Part shown: in pieces, positions 53,609 to 63,738 of the stretch
Position numbering within the stretch: the first letter of the stretch is position 1
Layout of the letters: the number at the start of each line of letters is the position of its first letter
NCBI RefSeq assembly: GCF_905147365.1
Contig: NC_056423.1
Coordinates: 8,536,501 to 8,600,500, forward strand
Source: Aricia agestis
Lineage: Eukaryota; Arthropoda; Insecta; Lepidoptera; Lycaenidae
Reading direction: 5' to 3'
DNA length: 64,000 nucleotides
Program-made: the position numbers and the translations under genes
Notes under the pieces: model-generated
The model's database searches: none
What the model was told of the DNA's origin: nothing
The model's input: the letters and a program-made list of their open reading frames with translations, nothing else

Positions 53609-55878
53609 ATACAGCTTTCATTTTTTTAATAAAAAAAAAATGTATCCAGTGAGTACAGACCTTAAGAACACAAAACAATTGTCATTTTTTACTTTTATGG
53701 CAGTGATACTTTGATGATGATCGTCAATAAAACATTGAAAATCATCCTATCTAAGTACGAGTAATTGCTCCGATTCATCATCATCAACACTATAACAGTT
53801 GACCTGGAATGTAGGAATAAGACTTACAACAATTAGGTACTTATTCTGAATAACAGCAGTATAATCTTATACTATTTGTACGTAAAAACAATAGGAATAT
53901 TGGACATAGAGCGATACTAGATGCAAATAATTTTAAATATAGGCCGATGATTTGGTTCGAAACCCGGAACGTATAGTAAAAAAATATAGGCTTTTGTAGA
54001 TTCAATAGTAACAAATATAAGGGTCAGTTCACATTGCAAAGTGACGCGACGATGCGTCATACCGTAAGTCAAATGACATTTCATGTATAACATTCCGCTG
54101 GACGCAACCGTCCATACATAGGTAGATTTTTTCGAGTATGACAATTATTTTTCTATCCAAGACATTACAAGTGCTCCAATGTCCGTCATTGATTTAACAA
54201 CAAATTATTATAATATAAAAATATATCTTATTCTTGGGCATGGGATCTCCAACGGCTGGACCGATTGCGATACAATTTGGGCCTAACATAAAGTAGACTA
54301 CGGTAGAGGACAAAGGCTATAATCGCGGAGAAGAACAAGGATCCTAAGAAAATATTGTCTATTGCGTCTACACTATACAATACCCAGAGAAAAGCTAGTA
54401 TTTTATAATTTAAGCTTGAATGTAAATTATGTAACAGAAGTCCCGCATATGCCTGATGATTGCCCTCAAATTGGCCCATTTCGTAGTCAAATGTTTGGTA
54501 ACGAGTAACGACCAAGTATTTGCTTTGGAATCACAAGCTAAATGATTTATTTTGTTTGTGGTTAACGCATTTTCGTTCAAATGAGGCTATTGTTAGGAAA
54601 ACGGGGAACAAACGTGCTAGTTGCTTTACTAGCGGCCGCATTTGAAGATATGAAATAATTACTTAAGTTTGATTTAATAAAGACTTTGATGAAAAACTCC
54701 ATATCAGTCAAACTTTTCAATAAATTATGTTATGTTTTAAGTCCCTCCGTAAAAGTCCTAAATGGATTTTTTTTATTTTCTACGTGCCAATATTTTTAAC
54801 TGTTTCCAACTAAATATGAACGTCAAAAACTGCGAGATCATAAACGTAAAACACGATAGATTTCAAATCAAAATAAAACCTAAAATATTTGTTTGAAACA
54901 ATTTTATTTAAACCATATTGGTTCGAGGACGCTACATTATAAAAACCTTTACAAATGAGCAACATATAAAAATGGGCTTTAAAAATGGCACGACAAAATG
55001 TAATTTAAAAAATAAAATCAAGCTATCACAATTCGTGAGTCGTTTTAAAATGAAATGTGAATTCCTGGAAAAAAAAAACGACGCGGTGATGTATTCTGCC
55101 GCTGACATTTTGTTTTCCGACGTTTTTATAATATGTTTTATGTCTAATTAAATTTAAATTCTGCTTCTACATTCGGTTGACTTTGAGGAAGGTTGCATTT
55201 AAATATTATGGGCACTCGCCACTCGACCGATTTTTATGAAAATAAACGTTTACAGCTTTCTGTGGCAATGAAAAGTATATTGTATAGTAAATAATTATTC
55301 TAAAATTCTGTCTATAAAACGCAGTGTTACGTCTCCGTGTACGCTGACCCTAACACTGCTAAACAAGTCCATACATACGCCACGATAACCTTATCTTCAG
55401 CAATAAAACATTACAAATTCATACTGCAAGCCCACGCAGACATAGATCAAAAAGATTGATGCAGTAGTCCAAATTACAGATGGAAATCGCTGGTGAGAAT
55501 TCTAAAATTTACAGCGCGGTGCTGCTGTATTTATTGAACTAGGCCACTCACAATTAAATAATGCGGTTTGAATTTAGAATGGGTTTTCTCTAAAATATAT
55601 TGTATTATGACGATTCGTACGAAAATAGCATGTAAGTATTTTTAGTTCGATTTTTCGCTGACAAAATACCTAAAGGAAGTTATCAAGTCAACGCATTTTT
55701 CACCAACTTCCAAAAAGGAGGAGGTAATAAACTGACCGTATATGTCTGCCATGTTGTGTTATTTTTTTAATTGTTAGATATTTGAAGAAGTGAGTGGAAG
55801 AACCACACAACAAACATTTTTTTAACATAAGGACAATTACTCTTTTTTTTCCTTATAATTTGAACAAACCTTGTGACT
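53609..55878. other. No gene recognised
   Basis: About 2.3 kb of AT-rich DNA. 54020-54118 resembles an M1-type element (AAGGGTCAGTTCACATTGCA). The minus frame at 54228-54515 overlaps a repeat with ACGGCTGGACCGATTGCGAT and is not treated as a gene. Confidence 0.4.
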
Positions 55879-56172
55879 AAGGGAAGATTTATACTCGTGC
55901 TGAGTCGAAGCGCATCGGAGCGAATTATTAAACCTGAACATTACTAATTCAACCTTAAATCCAAAGCGTTAACGCACTTTATTACTTCTGAGAATCTCAA
56001 AAGGCGCGCGCATCCGCGCGAATTCGCGTGACTGCGCCCGACCAACGCTAATTAGCCTCGCAGACGAAATGTATGCGTTACGCTCTAGAGTTAAGGTTGA
56101 ATTTTCTGTAATCAGTTTTTGGGAATTCGCTTCGCTTAGCTTCGACTCTGCGCTATTATAAATTGACCCTTA
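55879..56172. mobile_element. M6, short copy
   Basis: CTGAGTCGAAGCGCATCGGA and inverted CTTCGACTCTGCGCTATTAT with ATAAATTGACCCTTAT. Central part much shorter than at 51778-52804. Confidence 0.8.
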
Positions 56173-56972
56173 TCTACTTTATCATCTGGCTAATATATCT
56201 GGCCATACATAAAATCCAGTTTTTCTTAATCCAAATATTTAAAAAAATGTATTGCAGCCATGGGCCGTTTTTGCCTTTTTTCATAAATGGAGGCTCCATT
56301 TATGCAAAAAAACGGCGAAAATTTACTGTTACTTACCTGGTTCTTCCACGCACGTCTTTAATTGTTAGGGTTAGCCGCTATACGTTCCGTGACTCAAGTT
56401 TGTAACAATAAAGTATAACATTAAAGTAACAATTTGTTACACTATGACTAAAAATAAGCGGGTAGTAAACAAAAATAAACTTGTGTACTCAATTGTCATG
56501 TTAAAATATGGATGGAAACACACTCAACCTCATATTATCATAGTGTCTATTTCTCTGTAACTTAATATTTTTAAACAATTGATCAAGTAAGCAAGAACAT
56601 AATTTTACCTGTAACTTTACTGTCTCTTCATGCGTAGACGGTAGAGACCGTTAAGAAATCGCTGCGTTTCTCGGTGCAGTGTGCTTTCATCTTTATGTGA
56701 GAACAGTACAATATAGTATAACTACGATGAGTAGTATATCAATGTATTATATTCGTTGATATGCATTATTTTAAGACACCTTGTAATATTTTACCATACA
56801 AAAGTTAATATAAAGATCTTTTCACATATTTACATTTAGGCCTAGTACACACTTACTACCGTAATATGAAAAATAGTTCTGCGAAACAATTCGTCACTTA
56901 GCAAAATATCTTTATTCTAAGCTTCAACAAGCAAGGTCGAGGTCATAAAACGAATCATTATCGAATCATATC

Positions 56973-56978
56973 TTTATT
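56973..56978 (-). terminator. Candidate poly(A) signal for CadN
   Basis: AATAAA on the minus strand about 1.06 kb after the stop codon. Other weaker signals cannot be excluded. Confidence 0.3.
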
Positions 56979-57121
56979 TGAACTTAATTACAATTAAATA
57001 TCTCGGAGGATACAATAAAAAAATAAAAAACTTACGTCTAGTACAAAAATGTAACAATTGTTTAAACACGATCGATTAATCGTCACAACTGAAAATCCGA
57101 GGAAAATGGCACTTAAACCTT

Positions 57122-57178
57122 AGGAAAATCGCGTGAAAAACGCCGTAAAACACGGGGTTTTTCAAGCGATTTTCCATA
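57122..57178. repeat. Long hairpin downstream of CadN
   Basis: GGAAAATCGCGTGAAAAACG and CGGGGTTTTTCAAGCGATTTTCC pair over about 24 bp with one bulge and a ~7-base loop. Confidence 0.8.
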
Positions 57179-57599
57179 CTCGATTTGAAATTAGATGTAG
57201 ACCTATGAACACAAGACTAATATCAAATCTTTTGGCGCGTTACTACAAGCGATTACTCAAATTGTCAATAATTTACAATACAAAAGAGTACAAAAAAATT
57301 GTAGTACGTTACTTACGATCTTACATGTAAAATTACACTTTTGGGCGTATTTAGCCTAAACAACATTACGATTCAGTCGTTTCTTAAAACATATTAACAT
57401 CCCCAATTTTTATACTGCAATTTACAATCGAATGAAAATAATCCTGATAGTTTTACAGACTGGTATGAAGCGTATTAAGCTGCCTAACTTAACTTGTGGA
57501 CGTTCGAACATAATCGAAGCATAATTATCACAGGCTTTTTACCTATTTATAAAGTCCAGGCCGGTGGGGTCCAACACAACACTACATACAGTCATTTTC

Positions 57600-58010
57600 G
57601 TCTGCCGGTTCACCGACGTTACACTCCGGACGATACAGATCGAACGTTACGATCCGGGCGTCACGATTCGTACGTTACATTCGGGGCGTTACAATCCAAA
57701 CGGTTACGATTCAGACGTTATATTGCGGGCAATACATCTGGCCGTTACAGCTCAAACGTTACATTCCAGACGATATGATCCAGATGCTAAAATCCAGATA
57801 TCACAGCTCGAAGTTACGATCCGCGCGTTACAGCTCGAAAGTTCCATCAAGACGTTACAGACCAAACGATACAGCCCGAACGTCACATCCCGAACGTTAC
57901 AACCTGAACATCACAGTCCGATCGTTAAAGCCCGAACGGTACAGCCCGAATGTTACAACCCGAACGTTACACTCCGAACGTTACGATCCAGACGTTACAG
58001 ATGTCGAGCC
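57600..58010. repeat. 14-bp tandem array beside the CadN stop codon
   Basis: Diverged CGAACGTTACARYC units in register for ~400 bp, cleanest at 57925-58000. On the minus strand it starts about 25 bp after the CadN stop. Because 14 is not a multiple of 3, apparent long plus-strand frames here are repeat artefacts. Confidence 0.85.
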
Positions 58011-58033
58011 GGCTAGACGAGCCAGGCGCGGCG

Positions 58034-58155
58034 CTAGCACCATGACTCCTCATGTGGCCGGTCGTCGTCGGAATCGCCGTACATGTCGGCCAGCTTACGA
58101 AACCGCGGCCCGAACGTCGACAAATAGTTGAACTTGAGATCCTCGTCGTCGGTAC
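58034..58155 (-). CDS. CadN: CadN last coding exon
   Basis: Acceptor CATTTCAG. DDEDLKFNYLSTFGPRFRKL, then ADMYGDSDDDRP and a short tail ending SWC, TAG at 58036-58034. Confidence 0.95.
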
Positions 58156-61100
58156 CTGAAATGTACTCGTGATGTTACGTCATTCTAAATACAAGGACAA
58201 CTATTATAAAATATTCATATGGGGCACCAAACAAATGGTTGCGACGCCCGCCGCTTAATGCTTGCCATATGGAAGGCTTAAAGCTTCGGCCAAACCTGCG
58301 CGTTAGTAACGCGGGAGCGTCTGCAACGCCAAACTGGCGTGCACACCTGCGCAACTACGGTGCGAACCGACCGCGTTGCAGACGCTCCCGCATCGCGTCC
58401 CGCGTTACTCACGCGCAGCAGATTGGCCGGAGCTTTGGCGCAGCAGATTGGCCGGAGCTTAACTCCGAACGATGCGAAATTGGAATCGTGTTGCGGTGTA
58501 TTCACAATGCTTTCGACTCGGATTCGAAAATATTGCTGACCAATTTAAAATTCATCAAATTTTGTGTAATGTAAAATGGCCCTACAGTGTCCCAGGATCC
58601 TTGTTATACGGACAGTAGAAAGAAACAGCTGGCAAGCGAGGAGAGCGAGCCACTGGTGTTGCCGGCCCCTCGTACGTGTAGTGGTAGACAGAGACAGGTA
58701 TACTCACAGCTGGCGAGCGAGGAGAGCGAGCCGCTGGTATTGCCGTCCCCCTCGTACGCGTAGTGGCGCACGTCGTCGTAGGGATTGATGTCGGGGTCGC
58801 GGTCCAGGACGGACTTCTTGTCGTCCAGGAAACCGGAGATGTCTGGAGCTGCTCCCACCACTGTACACAAAGTTAATCATAAGATAGAAGAGAGAAAAGA
58901 GGTTCTCGCAGAAACTCCGGAATCAAGCGCGCATCACGTCGCTAACATTCCATGATAAAGTGTAAAATAAGTGTATTAGACTACTACTACTACCATAACT
59001 AGTAGAGAAAGAGTAGTAATTTCTCCTTCTCCGTGGTCTCCTTTTTATGTGTGCTAAATTAGGTACATAAAAATTGGTCCAGTAGTTCGTGAGCTCAGCA
59101 AGTTCAAACAAACTCTTCAACAACTTCAACATTTTATAATAAAATATGGTATTTCCTCTATCATTAAAGCAGGCCTTAAACGCAAGGGTGTATTGGACTG
59201 GTTTACCTGTCAGGCAAAGTTGAGGCAAAACATGCACAGTTCTGTAGCATACACTCATACTCCAGTTGATCTATTCAGGAAAATCTTTCAGGTACAACCT
59301 TGCGTGTATGACCTGCGACAACGTCCTTATCACTCACCAGGCGCATGCACGAAGCCGGGATCATCAGGCGGCGCGTCGTACATCTGTCGGAGCACGTGCA
59401 GGTCGTATCCCGCGTCCCCCTCGCCGCCCCCCTCGTCCTCGTAAGCGATGATATTCTCTCTGATATCGTCCAGCTCCTTCTCCGCCCACGCGTCAGCTCG
59501 CTTGCGGTGGACGACTACAGCTAGGAGGAGGACTGGAGCGAAAGAAAAATGGTTGTAGTAAAGTTGGTAAAATGGTAGCCAATTTCCTATTTTCACCAAC
59601 CACCAACAACCGCTAGTGCCCCTTGCGGTTAAAATGCCAATTACATTCATGATTATTATTATTGGTGAAAACTTATTTGTCGTAGAAAATATAAGCCCGT
59701 TAAATCGCTACGAGTCGTTGATGAAAACAGGCACTAAACTTCAGAATTATGTGTTTTCACCATTAGGTGGTGGTTGGTGAAAACGGGCACTTAAATTTAT
59801 ATGTGCTTATTACGAGGCGGTTGGCTAAAATGGGTACTTAAGTTTGTGTATGTGCTTATTTCACAATTGGTAAAAACTGGCGACAAACTTTATTGTGTGT
59901 ACTTTTTTCATCTTTTTTACCGTTTTGGTGAAAACGGTCACTAATATTATGTGCTTTTTCTATACAGTACATAATTCCAAATAGTATGTGAACTTTAAAA
60001 AAAAATAATAACTTACTGATCAATATAACGATGCAGACGAGTATGGCGACGAGGAAGTTGGTGTCGATGCCGAAGGTGACAGCCGTGAACACGCTCTTCT
60101 GGCAGCCGGCGTCCGCGTTCTTCTCCACTGACGGCTTGCCCAGGTTGTACATCTGCGAGGACACAATATGGTTAATTATTTAAAAACCAAAATCATAAAA
60201 TACCATGAAACCAACGTCAAAAGTTACCCGACTAGTCTATTATTTAAAAGTCAGACATTTAACGTTAAGGGTGAAGCCAAACGAGCGTAATTTTGTGAAA
60301 CATGTTCGCATCAATATTTTTCATATAAAACATGTTTCACAAAATTACGCTCGTGTGAATTAAGTAAGAATTTTCTATGAAACTGGATGCTGCAGAATTT
60401 CCGCCAACCGAAATTCTGCGACTCACAACTCACAAATTACGCTCGTTTGGCTTCACCCTAATTGTTTGACGATTTATTTTAATTCATAAGAAACTGGCTG
60501 GATCGAAGGAATAAAGTTATATCAATGTTGCATTTTAATAGAAGAATTGTGGTTATTGTCCGTATAATATGTAGTAAATAAATATCAATTTAGACTGTCT
60601 CAGTCTCACCAAAAGCAACTAAAGGCTTGTTGCCAAGTTCCCAGCGAACACCCAGCAGTGTTACTGAAATCACCAAAATGGCGTACTGGATATCCGTAAC
60701 TGTTACTTACGTAATCATTATAGGTGAAGTTGCTGATGCAGCCCAGGTAGTGCTGGTTGGTGGGGACGTGTCGCCAACCGAACGCCCGCCCTAGCGCCTG
60801 CAGATCTACACTAGCGCCGCCCAGCTGCAGCGGTCCGTTTACTGCAACAATTCACCAATTTAGTAAAAGAAGTAATACTTTTTTACCGATGAACGGCAAA
60901 TGAAATCTAATATATAAAAATAAGTCGGGTTTTCCTTACAATAAGACAATAATGCCCGTTCTCACGAACAGGTATCTCTAAAGTGTTAGGGAGCAGTTGG
61001 TGAAAATGGGCATTAAAGTAATACTGTACTGCGCTGCAGCCGAGTCTTACTGAAATCCTTAAGTTACTGGAGTTAGGTAGACAAGAAATGTTTGGTCCCG

Positions 61101-61514
61101 ATGCGTCGTGTGACATGTCTTATGGGGTCTAGTTAAGGAGATCGCACATTCATCCGCATCGTGCGCACCGCATTTTGTGACGTCATTTCATACAGCGAAT
61201 TTTAAAATGTGACGCGTACGGTGCTGACAAATGTGCGATCAGCCTTAATGTCCTCCATCAAAATGCAGTCCAAAAATCTTCACACTCACCGTTCAGGATC
61301 TCTCTCGGCCCCGTCGGTGCGGCGAGGCTCATGCACGTGGACAGCTTGCATCTATCCACGAACATCTCAATGGAACTCCTCATGAGGACTATCTCGATGA
61401 GGTGGGGTTTGCCGTCGGCGACGTGGACGACGCTGTTGTTGAGCCTTGTGGTCCCCGAGCCGTAGTTGACCAGGAGGATCGGGTATCCATCCACCAGCTC
61501 CAGAGACATGAAGT
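58034..61514 (-). CDS. CadN: Neural cadherin, C-terminal six exons (gene continues beyond 64000)
   Basis: Minus-strand exons 61514-61290, 60841-60711, 60152-60017, 59532-59338, 58860-58708 and 58155-58034 splice with GT-AG sites and matching phases (1,0,1,1,1) into 319 codons plus TAG. In order they give: the second half of a laminin-G domain (LVDGYPILLVNYGSGTTRL ... YLGCISNFTYND), a linker with one Cys, a transmembrane helix (NFLVAILVCIVILIILLLAV), the juxtamembrane p120-binding motif (DDIRENIIAYEDEGGGEGD), a Ser-rich beta-catenin-binding region (INPYDDVRHYAYEGDGNTSG) and the conserved end FNYLSTFGPRFRKLADMYG. Classical cadherins mediate calcium-dependent adhesion and link to actin through catenins; in insects CadN acts in axon guidance and synaptic targeting. 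LamG plus this tail singles out the CadN type rather than shotgun. All cadherin repeats are outside the window. The introns are filled with small MITEs. Confidence 0.95.
58255..58465. mobile_element. MITE in the last CadN intron
   Basis: GCTTCGGCCAAACCTGCGCG and AACGCGGGAGCGTCTGCAAC are inverted in GTTGCAGACGCTCCCGC and GCGCAGCAGATTGGCCGGAG. The right end GCGCAGCAGATTGGCCGGAG is duplicated in tandem (~21-bp step). Confidence 0.8.
58625..58684 (-). pseudogene. Decayed partial copy of a CadN exon
   Basis: 60 bp matching 58706-58766 (the 3' end of the beta-catenin-binding exon plus the donor's first bases) with about six changes and one missing base, 81 bp further along in the direction of transcription. 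The donor has changed from GTGAGT to GTTTCT and the lost base shifts the frame. Confidence 0.85.
58708..58860 (-). CDS. CadN: CadN exon: beta-catenin-binding region
   Basis: 153 nt, acceptor TGTGTACAG, donor GTGAGT. DISGFLDDKKSVLDRDPDIN to GSLSSLAS. A diverged copy of its last 60 bp lies just downstream at 58684-58625. Confidence 0.95.
59338..59532 (-). CDS. CadN: CadN exon: TM end and juxtamembrane domain
   Basis: 195 nt, acceptor TCGCTCCAG, donor GTGAGT. Completes the helix (LLLAVVVHRKR), then the acidic Gly-rich p120-catenin motif and VLRQMYDAPPDDPGFVHAP. Confidence 0.95.
59580..59950. repeat. Tandem-like GGTGAAAACGGGCACT units in a CadN intron
   Basis: Four or five diverged ~70-80-bp units, each with (T)TGGTGAAAAC(G/T)GG(C/T)ACT and ATATGTGCTTA. 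They share arms with the MITE at 48705-49145, suggesting a multiplied MITE end. Confidence 0.6.
60017..60152 (-). CDS. CadN: CadN exon: membrane-proximal segment and TM start
   Basis: 136 nt, acceptor TCCTCGCAG, donor GTAAGT. MYNLGKPSVEKNADAGCQ, then FLVAILVCIVILI. In Drosophila the exon coding this region exists in mutually exclusive versions; only one version is seen here. Confidence 0.93.
60269..60461. mobile_element. MITE in CadN intron
   Basis: TAAGGGTGAAGCCAAACGAG and its complement form the ends. ATTTTGTGAAACATGTT and its complement form an inner stem. Confidence 0.9.
60711..60841 (-). CDS. CadN: CadN exon: laminin-G end
   Basis: 131 nt, acceptor TTGTTGCAG, donor GTAAGT. VNGPLQLGGASVDLQALG to the LamG-closing YLGCISNFTYNDY. 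Confidence 0.95.
60945..61020. mobile_element. Short MITE in CadN intron
   Basis: AATAATGCCCGTTCTCAC and GTGAAAATGGGCATTAAAG are inverted ends of a 75-bp element related to 48705-49145. Confidence 0.7.
61133..61249. mobile_element. MITE in CadN intron
   Basis: TTAAGGAGATCGCACATT and AATGTGCGATCAGCCTTAA are inverted ends. CGCATTTTGTGACGTCA and TTTTAAAATGTGACGCG inside. Confidence 0.8.
61290..61514 (-). CDS. CadN: CadN exon: laminin-G, part 1
   Basis: Acceptor TTCTTCCAG, donor GTGAGT. 74 full codons, FMSLELVDGYPILLVNYGSG to LAAPTGPREILN, with a Cys pair (RCKLSTC). Leaves in phase 1. Confidence 0.95.
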
Positions 61515-61611
61515 CTGGAAGAAAGAGGAGTCAGTAGAAGAAACTAAAGTACCTACTGAAATTATATATGTCAAGACTGTTGTAATATTATTATGTGTAT
61601 GGAGTAAGAGC

Positions 61612-61664
61612 TAAGGACCTTTCCCTACTAGGACGATTTGTCGCGTAGTAGGGAAAGACCCTTA
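61612..61664. repeat. Foldback in CadN intron
   Basis: CTAAGGACCTTTCCCTACTA and TAGTAGGGAAAGACCCTTAG pair around CGACAAATCG-like loop sequence. Confidence 0.85.
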
Positions 61665-61671
61665 GGGCGCG

Positions 61672-61811
61672 ATCAGACGTGCGCGTGTTCTGCGCGTGTT
61701 CTACTATAGCGTATGGGAAAACACGCGCGCAGCACGCGCTGAACCCGCGCAGAGCCCGCGCGCATTTTCCCATACGCTATAGTACACGCGCACGCTTGAT
61801 CGCGCCCTTAC
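61672..61811. mobile_element. GC-rich foldback MITE in CadN intron
   Basis: TAGGGCGCGATCAGACGTGC and ATAGCGTATGGGAAAA have matching complements at the other end (TTTTCCCATACGCTAT, GATCGCGCCCTTA). Confidence 0.9.
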
Positions 61812-61824
61812 TCTTACTTCCTAT

Positions 61825-61990
61825 TATGCTAAGTACTCACATACGGTTTTGCTCGATAGTTTTACTCCGAATCGACGGAAATCACATATTTGACATATTT
61901 AATTCCATCGAGCCGGCTCGAAGCGAGCCTTCGAGCTGTCAGTTTTGCGGTCCACACGGTGGTTATTGCTCGATTTGGAGTTGTAATTTT
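61825..61990. mobile_element. MITE M5, inverted copy
   Basis: ATACGGTTTTGCTCGATAGT, TTCCATCGAGCCGGCTCG and GGTTATTGCTCGATTTGGAG are the reverse of 35650-35800. Confidence 0.7.
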
Positions 61991-62424
61991 GAGGTGTAAT
62001 TTATGAGACTTTTTTTCACGTTGACTATAGTTTAAGATAAAATATATGTGCGTTTATAAAGTGCGTTTTAAAGTCACATTCATTCACCTTCATAAGTTTA
62101 TTGAAACTTAATTCAAACGACAATATTATGCTTTAAATAGAATTTCGACTCAATCTAGTTCTATCCATTAGCCACAATAAGCAATTTGTTTATCCATTAC
62201 TCGAAACTTGGATTAAGCCGTCTATCAATAAACAAGTTTAACCTACTTCCAAAAAACAAATAATTGAATCAGACAGACTCGCAGACAGACTGTTAATTAC
62301 GTTCTAACACAAATTGCTAGTTTGGAATTATTTGGGTGAAGAACATTTTGAGTGTTTCGGTATTTTGAGCAATGTTTTCTAGATTTGTTGATGATAAGTT
62401 CCAGTTAGTTGATCCATACTTAAT
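61991..62424. other. CadN intron, nothing recognised
   Basis: AT-rich. No exon or repeat identified. Confidence 0.45.
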
Positions 62425-63377
62425 ACGTGGGTCACACTGAAAGTGTTTAGAACTAGCCAGTTAGAATTATTACTAATGAAAACTTTTTTTAAATTACAAT
62501 TTTAGAACTCTTTGGTAACATAATCTGGTATATTACATTTATTTGTCGTTTGTTTTGGTGAATTGGCGGCAAATCTAAAACTCTTGTTACACGTGAAAAT
62601 GAACTTAACGCGAGAAAATTTTCTGTTAATGATTTTTTATGACTTTCGTTGTGGGCTTACTCAATAACAAAGCTTTAATAGGCTGCTATTACCATTTCAT
62701 AATGAAGCCCCATCTCGTGTCACTATTTACAATTGGTTTAACGAGTTTAAACGTGGACGCAGCAATCTCACTGATGATCCGCGTGAGGGACGTCCTTTAA
62801 CAGCGACTACTGAAGTTAACATTAGTGTTGTGCGACGCATGATAGAGGGAGATAAAAGAGTGACCTACCAGCAGATACGGGCAAGCCTAGGCATTGCTAT
62901 GAGTCAAGTTCAAAAAATATTACATGAACATTTAGGCGTCAGGAAGCTTTGTACCAGATTCATTCCCGAGAAGCATTCCCCATACTTCAATCGACGACCA
63001 GAAACGCCTTTACATGGACTGGTGTCGCCAAATGATAGATAAGTTCAACGGCGGTGACTCAAATGCTGTATTAAACAACCTCACAGGTGATGAAAGCTGG
63101 ACATATTACTACGAACCCGAAACCAAAAGACAATCAGCTCAAGGAGTGTTTCCTTTCGAGGTTTGGCCAACTAAGGTAAAGAAAGGAAGAAGTCAAGGCA
63201 AAAAGATGATTGCCTCATTCTTTGGTTGGAAATGTAATTTTGCGACAGTTTTACTAGAAGATGAAAGGACCAGTTACTGCAGAATGGTATATCAATCGCT
63301 GTATGCCTATCGTCTTGGAAAAATTTCGACAGCAGCGCCCTCGAAGCGGGACACTCCTTCACCACAACAATACTTCA
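62425..63377 (+). mobile_element. Mariner, inactive, 3' part replaced by a SINE
   Basis: A mariner-type transposase is readable from ATG 62599. TAA at 62665 interrupts after 22 codons; the same frame then gives the helix-turn-helix region YNWFNEFKRGRSNLTDDPRE and RVTYQQIRASLGI. A one-base shift near 62990 moves the frame to MDWCRQMIDKFNGGDS and GDESW (first catalytic Asp). Another shift follows near 63270. The second catalytic block reads HHNN where mariners have HHDN, so a catalytic Asp is Asn. The last third, including the third Asp, is missing where SINE-B begins at 63378. It is dead and sits in a CadN intron on the opposite strand. Confidence 0.9.
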
Positions 63378-63738
63378 GCGCCTCCGTGGTCTAGTGGTAC
63401 AGAGCGCGGCTCTTGACTCGGAGGTCGTGGGTTCGATTCCCGCGTTGAAAACATTTCCAAGTTTGGTTAGGACAATGCAGGCTGATCACCTGATTGTCTG
63501 ACAAGTAAGATGATCCATGCGTCGGATGGGCATGTAAAAAGTCGGTCCTGCGCCTGATCTCTCGTCGGTCGTGTCGGTCTGCCGTCCCACTGGGTTATGA
63601 GAGTAAAGGAATAGAGAGTGCTCTTGTGTACTGCGCACACACTTGGGCACTATAAAATTACTCCTGCGTAGCTGGCCTGGTTTCAATGAAACCGGCCACC
63701 GTCACCGAAACCGGTGTGGGAGCTATTATTATTATTAC
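63378..63738 (+). mobile_element. SINE-B inserted at the mariner
   Basis: GCGCCTCCGTGGTCTAGTGG head, B box GGGTTCGATTCCC, complete body and (ATT)n tail. Very close to the 13181 copy. Mariner sequence does not visibly resume after it. Confidence 0.9.

Larger units (their letters stand above)
56173..57589. other. Flank or 3' UTR of CadN; no other gene
   Basis: AT-rich. On the minus strand the nearest clear AATAAA after the CadN stop is at 56978-56973, so 58033 down to about 56960 could be 3' UTR. A strong hairpin lies at 57122-57178. Confidence 0.4.

Noticed and set aside
54228..54515. Minus-strand frame of 95 codons with hydrophobic stretch
   Set aside because: Begins within a repeat, has no splice sites, and the hydrophobic part is encoded by plain AT-rich sequence.
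57494..58131. Three overlapping plus-strand frames of 94-150 codons
   Set aside because: Produced by the 14-bp tandem array, which stays open in several frames, and by antisense of the last CadN exon.
58239..58574. Plus-strand frame of 111 codons
   Set aside because: Lies in a MITE within a CadN intron; composition follows the inverted repeat.
61679..61999. Plus-strand frame of 106 codons
   Set aside because: Covers two foldback MITEs in a CadN intron.
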